64,000 nucleotides of DNA, taken from assembly GCA_033794685.1 (NCBI GenBank), contig JARAYZ010000002.1. One strand, 5' to 3'. The notes under the pieces are model-generated. The model saw only the letters and a list, made by a program, of their open reading frames with translations, made no database searches and was not told the origin of the DNA. Source of the DNA: Lentzea sp033794685 (GTDB taxonomy: Bacteria > Actinomycetota > Actinomycetes > Mycobacteriales > Pseudonocardiaceae). This document shows, piece by piece, positions 35,407 through 42,664 of this stretch. Positions within the stretch are counted from its first letter, which is position 1; the number at the start of each line of letters is the position of its first letter. The position numbers and the translations under genes are program-made.

Positions 35407-36392
35407 GCGGCGTCCTCCCACTGCAACGTGTCGACGGCGTCGAGGATCCGGTCCACGCCGGGCAGGAAGTGGTGCTCCAGCTTCGGTGCGGGGTAGGGCA
35501 CGTCGAAACCGGTGACGCGGCGGACCGGCGCTTCCAGGTGGTGGAAGCAGCGCTCCCCCACCCGTGCGGCGATCTCCGAGGCCACCGAGGCGAACCCCGG
35601 TGCCTCGGCGATCACGACCGCACGGCCGGTCCTGCGGACCTCGGCGCACACGGTCTCGTCGTCGAACGGGACGATGGAGCGCAGGTCGACCACGCCCAGG
35701 TCCCTGCCCTCGGTGGCGGCCTGCTCGGCGGCGGCCAGCGCCACCGGCACGGACGGGCCGTAGGCGATCAGCGTGGCGTCCCTGCCGGGGCGCCGGACCA
35801 CCGCGCGGCCGATCGGCGGCACGGGCACCGTCACGTCGACCTCCTCGCGGGCGAAGTAGTGCTTCTTGGGCTCCAGGAAGACGACCGGGTCGGAACCGGC
35901 GATCGCCGCACGCAGCAGGCCGTAGGCGTCGGCGTTGGTGGCCGGTGCCAGGACGGTGAGACCGGGAGTGTGGGCGTAGTAGGCCTCGGACGAGTCGCAG
36001 TGGTGCTCCACTCCCCCGATGCCGCCCGCGTAGGGGATGCGGATGACCATCGGCAGCCGCACCTTGCCGCGCGTGCGGTTGCCCAGCTTCGCGACGTGGC
36101 TGACGATCTGCTCGAACGCGGGATACGCGAAGGCGTCGAACTGCATCTCGACGACCGGGCGCATGCCGTTCATGGCCATGCCCACCGCCATGCCGACGAT
36201 GCCGGACTCGGCCAGCGGGGTGTCGAAGACCCGGCTCTCGCCGAAGTCGCGGTGCAGCCCGTCGGTCACCCGGAACACACCGCCCAACTGGGCCACGTCC
36301 TCGCCGAACACCACGACGGAGTCGTCCTCGGCGATGGCGTCCCGCAGTGCGGCGTTGATCGCCTGCGCCATCGTCATCTTCTCGGCGCCCAT
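35403..36392 (-). CDS. bkdB: Branched-chain 2-oxoacid dehydrogenase E1 beta subunit
   Basis: A 329-residue E1beta subunit. MTMAQAINAALRDAIAEDD, VVVFGEDVAQLGGVFRVTDG, PLAESGIVGMAVGMAMNG and VEHHCDSSEAYYAHTPGL are typical of the transketolase-like pyrimidine-binding domain; PKLEHHFLPGVDRI closes the C-terminal domain. It forms the alpha2beta2 decarboxylase with the E1alpha encoded just upstream; their genes overlap by one base (TGATG). The His-His in VEHHCDSSEA is the conserved active-site pair of branched-chain E1. Confidence 0.94.
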   Translation of the reverse strand: MGAEKMTMAQAINAALRDAIAEDDSVVVFGEDVAQLGGVFRVTDGLHRDFGESRVFDTPLAESGIVGMAVGMAMNGMRPVVEMQFDAFAYPAFEQIVSHVAKLGNRTRGKVRLPMVIRIPYAGGIGGVEHHCDSSEAYYAHTPGLTVLAPATNADAYGLLRAAIAGSDPVVFLEPKKHYFAREEVDVTVPVPPIGRAVVRRPGRDATLIAYGPSVPVALAAAEQAATEGRDLGVVDLRSIVPFDDETVCAEVRRTGRAVVIAEAPGFASVASEIAARVGERCFHHLEAPVRRVTGFDVPYPAPKLEHHFLPGVDRILDAVDTLQWEDAA

Positions 36393-37468
36393 CAGGCCTC
36401 CTCGGAGTCGAGCTCGGCCCGCAGACCCGCGCGCTGTTCCACCAGTTGCGGGGTGGGGGTGGAGTAGACGTGGGCGAAGATCTCCTCGGGGTCGAGGAAC
36501 GTCTCGGCACCGACGCCGGCGCGGACCGCGGCCGCCATCTCCTCCGCGGCGGCGTGGATCTCCTGATCACGTGCGTCGTCGAGCGCGCCTGCCTCCGTCA
36601 GGTAGGTCCGCACCCGCGACAACGGGTCGCGCGGAAGCCACTCGGTGACCTCGTCCTCGGCGCGGTAGCGGCTGGCGTCGTCGGCGTTGGTGTGCGACTC
36701 GATGCGGTAGGTGTCTGCCTCGACCAGCGTCGGTCCCTCGCCCGCGCGGGCACGGTCGACGGCCTCGCCGAGCACCTTCTCGAGCACCGGCAGGTCGTTG
36801 CCGTCGACGCGGACGCCGGGCATGCCGTAGCCGATCGCCTTGGCCGCCAGCGAGGGCGCGACCGACTGGCGCGCGAGAGGAACGGAGATCGCGTACTTGT
36901 TGTTCTGCACGAAGAAGACGACCGGTGCCTTGAAGACGGCGGCGAAGTTGCAGGCCTCGTGGAAGTCGCCCTCGCTCGTCGCGCCGTCCCCGCACAGCGC
37001 CATCACGACGGTGTCCTCGCCCTTGAGGCGGGCCGCGTGGGCGACGCCGACCGCGTGCAGCAGCTGCGTGGCGAGTGGCGTGGCCTGAGGCGCGACCTTG
37101 TGCTCGTACGGGTCGTAGCCGCAGTGCCAGTCGCCGCGCAACAACGTGAGCACCTCGACCGGGTCCACCCCGCGAGCGGCGATCGCGGCCGTGTCGCGGT
37201 AGGTCGGGAACAGCCAGTCGCCGTCCGAGAGAACGGACGCGCACGCCACCTGGCAGGCCTCCTGGCCGCGCGAGGACGGGTAGACGGCCAATCGTCCCTG
37301 CCGGACCAGCGCACCGCACTGCTCGTTCAGCCGGCGGGCGAACACCAGCTTGCGGTACCCCTCCAGCAGGGCCTCGGCGTCGGGTTTCGACGCTCCCCTG
37401 ACCAGGCGGCCGTTCTGGTCCAGCAGCCGGGCCGGGGTGATGGCCGCCTTGAGCTGACCGGCACTCAT
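36392..37468 (-). CDS. bkdA: Branched-chain 2-oxoacid dehydrogenase E1 alpha subunit
   Basis: A 358-residue thiamine-diphosphate subunit. The ThDP motif begins GDGATSEGDFHEACNFAA and ends with NN about 30 residues later; RRLNEQCGALVRQGRLAVYP and SSRGQEACQVA are E1alpha signatures. It decarboxylates branched 2-oxoacids from Val, Leu and Ile. ATG 37468 is preferred because GGAGGTG lies just ahead; GTG 37480 is in frame but would use up that site. It is the first gene of the leftward bkd operon, with a Lrp-type regulator read divergently from the other side of a 160-base gap. Confidence 0.94.
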   Translation of the reverse strand: MSAGQLKAAITPARLLDQNGRLVRGASKPDAEALLEGYRKLVFARRLNEQCGALVRQGRLAVYPSSRGQEACQVACASVLSDGDWLFPTYRDTAAIAARGVDPVEVLTLLRGDWHCGYDPYEHKVAPQATPLATQLLHAVGVAHAARLKGEDTVVMALCGDGATSEGDFHEACNFAAVFKAPVVFFVQNNKYAISVPLARQSVAPSLAAKAIGYGMPGVRVDGNDLPVLEKVLGEAVDRARAGEGPTLVEADTYRIESHTNADDASRYRAEDEVTEWLPRDPLSRVRTYLTEAGALDDARDQEIHAAAEEMAAAVRAGVGAETFLDPEEIFAHVYSTPTPQLVEQRAGLRAELDSEEA

Positions 37469-37492
37469 CCGCACCTCCACGAGCAGTTACAC

Positions 37493-37532
37493 CTAGCCCG
37501 AATGTTGCCTATATTGGTGGCCAATCGGCTAG
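37493..37532. promoter_or_regulatory. Candidate BkdR operator between bkdA and the Lrp regulator
   Basis: The gap between the divergent genes contains ATTGG-TGG-CCAAT (37513-37525), flanked by CTAGCC (37493-37498) and its complement GGCTAG (37527-37532). Lrp-family regulators bind such AT-containing dyads, and this sits in the only promoter region the operon could use. The flanking arms are not symmetric about the central dyad, so two overlapping sites are possible. Confidence 0.5.
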
Positions 37533-37628
37533 ATCCACGCGTGAGAGCGAGACGATTGACTTCACGCCTCGATTCAGCCGGTCCAGTTGGACCTCCACAC
37601 CGCCCTTTTGCCCCTGGGAGTGAGACAC

Positions 37629-38087
37629 GTGAACCCGGAGCTGGACGAGATCGACCGCCGGATCCTCGCCGAACTGGAGGCGGACGGCCGGTTGTCGGGG
37701 CGCGCGCTGGCCGAACGCGTGACCATCTCGCGCGCGAACGCCTACGCCCGGTTCGAGCGTCTCGTGGCGGACGGGGTGATCACCGGCTTCACCGCGCGGG
37801 TGGACCCGGTGAAGGTCGGGCTGACGACGTCCGCGTACGTGGCGATGACGGTGCGGCAGAACAACTGGAGGGATCTGCAGGCGCAGCTGCGAGCCATCCC
37901 CGAAGTGCGGCACATGGCGCTCATGGGCGGTGAGTTCGACGTGATGCTGCTCGTCCGGGCGGCGGACAACGACGCCCTGCGCCGGGTCGTGCTGGAGCAG
38001 TTGCAGAACATCCCCGGAGTGCTGTCGACCAAGACGTTCCTGATCTTCGAGGACGTCGACAACCGAGCCTCGCGTCACGTCGGGTAG
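37629..38087 (+). CDS. bkdR: Lrp/AsnC-family regulator, BkdR-like
   Basis: A 152-residue regulator. The N-terminal winged helix (LDEIDRRILAELEADGRLSG, then VTISRANAYARFERLVADG) is followed by a RAM ligand domain (YVAMTVRQNNW, GEFDVMLLVRA, LSTKTFLIFED). Divergent position next to the branched-chain dehydrogenase operon is the standard place of BkdR, which controls that operon in response to branched-chain amino acids. GTG 37629 has GGGAG eight bases ahead; the frame is open 42 bases further upstream without homology. Confidence 0.9.
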   Translation: MNPELDEIDRRILAELEADGRLSGRALAERVTISRANAYARFERLVADGVITGFTARVDPVKVGLTTSAYVAMTVRQNNWRDLQAQLRAIPEVRHMALMGGEFDVMLLVRAADNDALRRVVLEQLQNIPGVLSTKTFLIFEDVDNRASRHVG

Positions 38088-38122
38088 CGGCGGGCACCGG
38101 GTGCCAGCGGCAAGCCGACGTT

Positions 38123-39430
38123 TCAGTTGGCGGTGGAGCAGGTCACGGCCGGGCGAGCGGCTTCAGGACCGGCGGCGACGAACCCGAACGAGGTGGTTCC
38201 CCCGGCGGCGAGCACGGCGTTGTGGCCGGCGTTGGTGACGGTCACCGCGGTCGCGTTCTGGGCCAGGGTGCCGTTCCACAGGTTGCCGATGGTGTGGCCC
38301 GCAGCCGGCTGCCACGTGATGGTCCAGCCGGTCAGGCCGCCTGGGCTGGTGTTGCGCACGGTCACCTCGACCTGGTAGCCGCCCGGCCACGAGTTGGTCA
38401 CCTCGTAACGGGCATCGCAGGCGGTCGTGACCGCGGTCGTCGCCGTCGTGGAGTTGGTCTGGGCGCTGCTGCTGGGCCGGTCGCCCTGCACGACGATGCC
38501 GATCACGACACCGGCGGCGACCAGGACGGCCGCGCCGGCGACCATCGCGATCACCCGGCGTGGCAGGTGGCGGCGGACGAGCAGCGTCCGCGTCCCGCTC
38601 TGCGGGGGCGCAGCGGGCAACGGCAGTCCCTCGGCGACCGCCGCGAGCAGCTTGTGGGCCTCGGCCATCGTCGGGCGTTGGGCCGCGTCACGATGCAGGA
38701 GGCGCAGGAGCACCTCGCCGAGCGGGCCACCCAACCGCGGCGGCTCGAACTCTCCCCGGACCACGCGTTGCAGGAGCGCGTAGGGGTTGTCGTCCACACC
38801 GAACGGCGGCGTGCCCTCCAGCGCCGCGTAGAGGGTCGCGCCGAGGGAGAACACGTCCGAGGCGAACGTCGCCGCCTCGCCCGCCGCCACCTCCGGCGCC
38901 AGGAAGGCCGGCGTGCCGACGATCAAGCGGGCGTCGGTCACCGTGCCCTCGCCGACCGCGCGGGCGATGCCGAAGTCGGTGATCTTCGCGATGCCGTCCT
39001 CGGCCAGCAGGACGTTGAACGTCGAGACGTCCCGGTGCACGATGCCCTCTGCGTGCGCCGCCGCCAGCGCGGCGGCGACCTGCCTGCCCACGGACGCGAC
39101 CACGCCCGGCGGCAGCACGCCCCGTTCGGCGATCAGCGCCGCGAGGCTGCGGGAGGGCAGGTACTCCAGCACCAGACAGGGCTTGCCGTCGTGCTCGACG
39201 ACCTCGTACACGCTGATCGCGTGCGGGTGCCGCAGCCGACCGGTGACCCGGCCCTCGCGCAGCATCTGCGCCACCGCGTCCGGGGACCGCCGATCCGTGT
39301 TGAGCAGCTTGACCGCGACCACGCGGTCGAGTTGCTCGTCGCGCGCCTGCCAGACCACCCCCATGGATCCTTGCCCGATCGACGACACCAGTCGGTACCG
39401 CCCGGCGATGACCTCACCCTCTTCTGGCAC
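38123..39430 (-). CDS. Transmembrane Ser/Thr protein kinase with extracellular CBM2-like domain
   Basis: A 435-residue receptor-type Hanks kinase. The kinase domain (about 10-270) has the glycine loop IGQGSMGVVW, Lys41 in VAVKLL, catalytic loop HRDVSTFNVLL and ITDFGIA. The Lys usual in HRDxKxxN is Ser here, a change common in actinobacterial kinases. A membrane helix (about 292-313) follows. The external part has a Ser/Thr linker and a domain starting CDARYEVTNSWPGGYQ with WTITWQPAAGHTIGNLWNGT and a final Cys, matching family-2 cellulose-binding modules. Most bacterial kinases of this kind carry PASTA or NHL sensors, so a carbohydrate-binding sensor is notable. Start GTG 39430 lacks a ribosome site; TAGCGT lies about 12 bases upstream, so it may be leaderless. 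Confidence 0.88.
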   Translation of the reverse strand: MPEEGEVIAGRYRLVSSIGQGSMGVVWQARDEQLDRVVAVKLLNTDRRSPDAVAQMLREGRVTGRLRHPHAISVYEVVEHDGKPCLVLEYLPSRSLAALIAERGVLPPGVVASVGRQVAAALAAAHAEGIVHRDVSTFNVLLAEDGIAKITDFGIARAVGEGTVTDARLIVGTPAFLAPEVAAGEAATFASDVFSLGATLYAALEGTPPFGVDDNPYALLQRVVRGEFEPPRLGGPLGEVLLRLLHRDAAQRPTMAEAHKLLAAVAEGLPLPAAPPQSGTRTLLVRRHLPRRVIAMVAGAAVLVAAGVVIGIVVQGDRPSSSAQTNSTTATTAVTTACDARYEVTNSWPGGYQVEVTVRNTSPGGLTGWTITWQPAAGHTIGNLWNGTLAQNATAVTVTNAGHNAVLAAGGTTSFGFVAAGPEAARPAVTCSTAN

Positions 39431-39708
39431 GTGCCGACGCTACTTGGCTGAGCCGACCATCGGCCACCTTCGACTTCGCGCGGGCTACCGCAAGGACACG
39501 ATCACCTGAGCATGCTCCCAGACTGGGAAGGATGAGCCGGTGCGCAGCGGTGATGACTTTGCGAGCGGCACAACCTCGCCGGCGTGCCTGGACGGAACGC
39601 CGGCGCCGAGGTGGTCGCGCACGTGCGGGCCACCACCGGGCGGCCGAGAAGCCGTGGCAGCGCCGCTACGTCGCCCGCTTCGAGGCGTCGCCTGACCGTC
39701 CCGGACGG
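39431..39708. other. Intergenic region between kinase and cold-shock protein genes
   Basis: 278 bases between two leftward genes. It should contain the kinase promoter and the end of the cold-shock transcript. No gene or clear hairpin was recognised. Confidence 0.4.
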
Positions 39709-40647
39709 TCAGGCGCGCTCGACGGCGTCGGCCTGCGGGCCCCGGTCGCTCTGCCGGATGCGGAAGCGCACCCGCTCGCCCGCCACCAGCGGCTCGCCGG
39801 AGACCACCGAGACGTGCACGAAGAGGTCGGGCCCGCCCGCGTCGGGGGTGATGAAGCCGAAGCCGCGGTCGCCGTCGTAGCGGGCCACCGTGCCATCGCC
39901 GGCGCGGGCTGCGGGCCGGGTGGCCGAACGGGCCTGACTGGGGGCCGGCGCGGCCTCCACCGGCTCGCCGGCGGCCACGAACCGCACCTCGCGCGCCTGA
40001 CGACCCTGGTCCACGGTGACCGAGGTGAACGAGACCCGGTCGCCCTCGGCCGGCAGGTACCGGTCGTCGACCAGGGCGCGCACGTGCAGGAAGACGTCGC
40101 CCACCCCGTCGTCGGCGGCCACGAAGCCGAACGACTTCTCCTCGTCGAACCACAGGACGGAGCCGTCGGCACCGTCACCGGCCGCGACCAGAGGGGCTCG
40201 GTGGACCCCGGCGTCGAAGCTCAGCGGCACCAGGTGCTGGGCCTGCGGCCCCTTCTCCCCGGCGATGACGACGAACGCCACCCGCTGCCCGGCCGCGAGG
40301 ACGCCCCCGGTGACGATGGCGGAGGAGTGCACGAACACCTCCGCACCCCCGCCGTCCGGTGCGGCGAACCCGTAACCCTTGGCCGGCTCGTACCAGGAGA
40401 CGGTGGCGAGCACACCCAAGGCCGCGTCGGGCGCGACATCCCCGGTGACGGCGACGTGCAGCGCCTGCGGACCGCGGGGTCCCTCACCGGTCTCGAACTC
40501 CACCGTCTGACCCTCGCGCAGCGCCCGGGCCGCGCCCTCACCCTGCACCTGCGAGACGTGCACGAAGATGTCGTCGCTGCCGTCGTCGGGGGCGAGGAAG
40601 CCGAAGCCGCGCTCTAGGTCGTACCAGCGGACGGTTCCCTGCTGCAC
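39709..40647 (-). CDS. Protein with four tandem cold-shock-like domains
   Basis: A 312-residue protein made of four repeats of about 65-70 residues. Each begins with the cold-shock start and RNP1-like core: GTVRWYDLERGFGFLAPDD with DIFVHVS; ATVSWYEPAKGYGFAAPDG with EVFVHSS; GSVLWFDEEKSFGFVAADD with DVFLHV; GTVARYDGDRGFGFITPDA with DLFVHVS. RNP1 (K/R-G-F/Y-G-F) is intact in repeats 1, 2 and 4 and is KSFGF in repeat 3. A Pro/Ala-rich linker separates repeats 3 and 4. Bacterial cold-shock proteins are normally a single 65-70 residue domain binding single-stranded RNA or DNA. The GTG start has AGGAG six bases upstream. The regular repetition suggests a multivalent RNA-binding protein; its function is unknown to me. 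Confidence 0.88.
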   Translation of the reverse strand: MQQGTVRWYDLERGFGFLAPDDGSDDIFVHVSQVQGEGAARALREGQTVEFETGEGPRGPQALHVAVTGDVAPDAALGVLATVSWYEPAKGYGFAAPDGGGAEVFVHSSAIVTGGVLAAGQRVAFVVIAGEKGPQAQHLVPLSFDAGVHRAPLVAAGDGADGSVLWFDEEKSFGFVAADDGVGDVFLHVRALVDDRYLPAEGDRVSFTSVTVDQGRQAREVRFVAAGEPVEAAPAPSQARSATRPAARAGDGTVARYDGDRGFGFITPDAGGPDLFVHVSVVSGEPLVAGERVRFRIRQSDRGPQADAVERA

Positions 40648-41081
40648 AGTGCACTCCTGGTCTTGCGGGTGGTCGGGGGTCCAGTGTCCCGTACCTCCTG
40701 ATCCCGGCGCGCGGCAGCTCCGCCGTGAGTACGTTGCCGAGGTCACCGAGCTCGCGCGCCGTCACCAGCCGTTGCCCGAGTATGCGGACGTGTGAGGTGC
40801 CAAAACCATGCCTGGTGGACTGACCTGCACCTCAGGTCGCCGCAGATCCGCACTCGTCGATCAAGCCAGCGGACAGCGGTGACCTCGCCGTCCTCGGCAG
40901 GCTCCGCCGCACTACTCCCCCGCTCGCGCGGCTTCGGCCGGCGCACCCCCTTGAACTGTGGGTTCAAGATCGCTACACGATCTTTGCAAGATCAGTGGCG
41001 CACGGTTGCCCCAGCTGTTCGGACGACATCCGGCAAGGAGTGTCCGGACGGGCTGTCGCACCAGATCGCAGGGGGACTTGC
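40648..41081. other. 434-base divergent region between cold-shock and LuxR genes
   Basis: No supportable gene. It must hold the promoters of both flanking genes; the only notable structure is the dyad cluster at 40951-40993, listed separately. Confidence 0.5.
40951..40993 (+). promoter_or_regulatory. Promoter-like element with nested dyads upstream of the LuxR regulator
   Basis: TTGAAC (40951-40956) followed 17 bases later by TACACG could be a -35/-10 pair for the LuxR gene. TTGAAC is also the left arm of TTGAAC-TGTGG-GTTCAA (to 40967). Just downstream lies GATCTT-TGC-AAGATC (40979-40993), and AAGATC also occurs at 40966-40971. Dyads overlapping a promoter are what an operator for a regulator would look like. 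Confidence 0.45.
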
Positions 41082-41777
41082 ATGAGCCATCCACGATCCA
41101 TGTCGAGCGGACTGTGCAGGGAGGCACATGTCCGCCGGCGGACCACGAAGGTTCTGCTCAGCATGGAACACACAGCTTTTCGCATCGGGTTGATGGAGGA
41201 GGTGCGCCGTCTGCCAGGCGTGCTGAACGTTCGCGCGACAACAGCCGCTCAGGACCTGTGTGCGCCGTTGGACGCGGAGGTCGTGGTCATCGACTGCACC
41301 GCGGCCGACCGGGAGGCGGTGCGCTGGTGCGGAGCGGCGGTCAGCTTCGGGAAACGAGTGGTGGCCCTGACTCGGCGGGGGAACGACGACGCCGTGATCC
41401 CGCTGATGCGCGCCGGAGCGAGAGCCATCGCCCTCCGGGACGGGCCCACCGAGGAGATCATCGGCGCTGTCGCGGCCGCCGTCGCGCGGCAAGCCTTCCT
41501 GGCGCCGTCTCTCGTGAGCCATGTGATGGACAGCTTCACGGATTCCACGGGAGTGGAAGTGGCCGAAGTCGAACTCGACGGGCTCACAAGACGTGAGCGA
41601 GAAGTGCTGTCCCTGATCGCCACCGGCGATTCGAATCGAGACATCGCGACCCGGCTGACGGTGACCGTGCGCACCGTTAAATACCACGTTTCGAACATCC
41701 TCATGAAACTCGACCTGCGGGATCGCCGCCAGGTGATGACCCTGGTCCAACGGACAGGGTCATCCCAGGCCAGATGA
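41082..41777 (+). CDS. LuxR-family (NarL-type) response-regulator-like protein
   Basis: A 231-residue regulator. Residues about 20-140 look like a receiver fold (KVLLSMEHTAFRIGLMEEV, AEVVVIDC with an Asp at the phosphorylation strand, GKRVVALTRRG, MRAGARAIALRDGP), but the acidic pair near the N-terminus that normally binds Mg is not obvious, so it may be an atypical, phosphorylation-independent receiver. The C-terminal LuxR helix-turn-helix is clear: LTRREREVLSLIATGDSNRD and VRTVKYHVSNILMKLDLRDR. ATG 41082 has AGGGGGA six bases ahead. No partner kinase gene lies beside it. Confidence 0.85.
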   Translation: MSHPRSMSSGLCREAHVRRRTTKVLLSMEHTAFRIGLMEEVRRLPGVLNVRATTAAQDLCAPLDAEVVVIDCTAADREAVRWCGAAVSFGKRVVALTRRGNDDAVIPLMRAGARAIALRDGPTEEIIGAVAAAVARQAFLAPSLVSHVMDSFTDSTGVEVAEVELDGLTRREREVLSLIATGDSNRDIATRLTVTVRTVKYHVSNILMKLDLRDRRQVMTLVQRTGSSQAR

Positions 41778-41907
41778 GCGAAGACCGTACTTCGGGACAG
41801 GGCCGGGAACGAACCGATTCGCTACGTTCACATTGTTCGAATCCTCGCATTGCCGCGACAAAGGATGCGAACCGGCAATTTTCACTGAGGCCAGCCAAGG
41901 AGCAGCA

Positions 41908-42516
41908 ATGTCCAGGAACAGCATGGGCCGTCGCCGCGGTCTGATCACCGCCGTCGCACTCACGCTCGTCTCGACGATCGGACTGGCCGCGACGACCGGC
42001 GCGGCGACAGCGGCCCCGGAAAGCCGGACGGAGTCCGCGAGCGTCAGCAACCAGGTGGCGAAGGAACCCATCTTCGACCACGTCGCGGAGCTGGAGGCGC
42101 GGAAGCCGCAGGAGGTGGCGATCGCGGCCGAGGCACTCGAGCCCTACGTCACCATCACCGATGAGGGCATGTCGTTGAACGCACCCGATCACGTGGTGGC
42201 TGCCCTCGACGCCGAGGCGGTGGCAGCGTTCCGGCTCAGCATCAAGCAGATCAACGAGATGGAAAAGGGCGCCATCGACACGCCCGGGAAACTCCCGTTG
42301 TCCGAGATCCTCAAGTTCGTCAAGAACAACTGGCGATCGATCGTCGACGCCGCCAAGAAAGCCAAGGTCTGGTCTCTGCGCAAAGCGACCCGCTGCCTGC
42401 ACGGCGCCCGGGACGCGATCGTGAAGGCGGCCGGCAACGATCCTGCTTACCTCGCCGAGAACCCGAAGGTCGCACTCGCCGTCGCCATCGCGGGCTGCAT
42501 CAACCGAATTCGCTGA
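41908..42516 (+). CDS. Small secreted protein of unknown function
   Basis: A 202-residue protein with a Sec signal (about residues 1-36; basic start MGRRRG, hydrophobic core LITAVALTLVSTIGLAA, cleavage near ATAAP). The mature part is mostly helical and charged (AELEARKPQEVAIAAEALEP, KFVKNNWRSIVDAAKKA) with two Cys residues near the C-terminus that could form a disulfide. I do not recognise a family. AAGGAG lies five bases before the ATG. It is read in the same direction as the LuxR gene 130 bases upstream and ends in a strong hairpin terminator. Confidence 0.82.
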   Translation: MSRNSMGRRRGLITAVALTLVSTIGLAATTGAATAAPESRTESASVSNQVAKEPIFDHVAELEARKPQEVAIAAEALEPYVTITDEGMSLNAPDHVVAALDAEAVAAFRLSIKQINEMEKGAIDTPGKLPLSEILKFVKNNWRSIVDAAKKAKVWSLRKATRCLHGARDAIVKAAGNDPAYLAENPKVALAVAIAGCINRIR

Positions 42517-42535
42517 GCCACGACCTGAGCGTTCA

Positions 42536-42572
42536 GAACGGCCCGCCGATGGAGTCCATCGGCGGGCCGTTC
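42536..42572 (+). terminator. Strong GC-rich hairpin terminator
   Basis: GAACGGCCCGCCGATGGA (42536-42553) is followed by its exact complement at 42555-42572, a perfect 18-base dyad with one base between (a 3-base loop and 17-base stem in practice). It lies 20 bases after the stop of the secreted-protein gene and before the AfsR-like gene. No long T-run follows, as is common in actinomycetes. Confidence 0.82.
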
Positions 42573-42664
42573 GCTGCCAGACGTTCGGTCACTGCCGTAC
42601 TCGTGCACCGTCTCGCTCCGTGCTGTCATGATCACGGAACGGGTTCGAGGCGGGGAGCGGTGTC

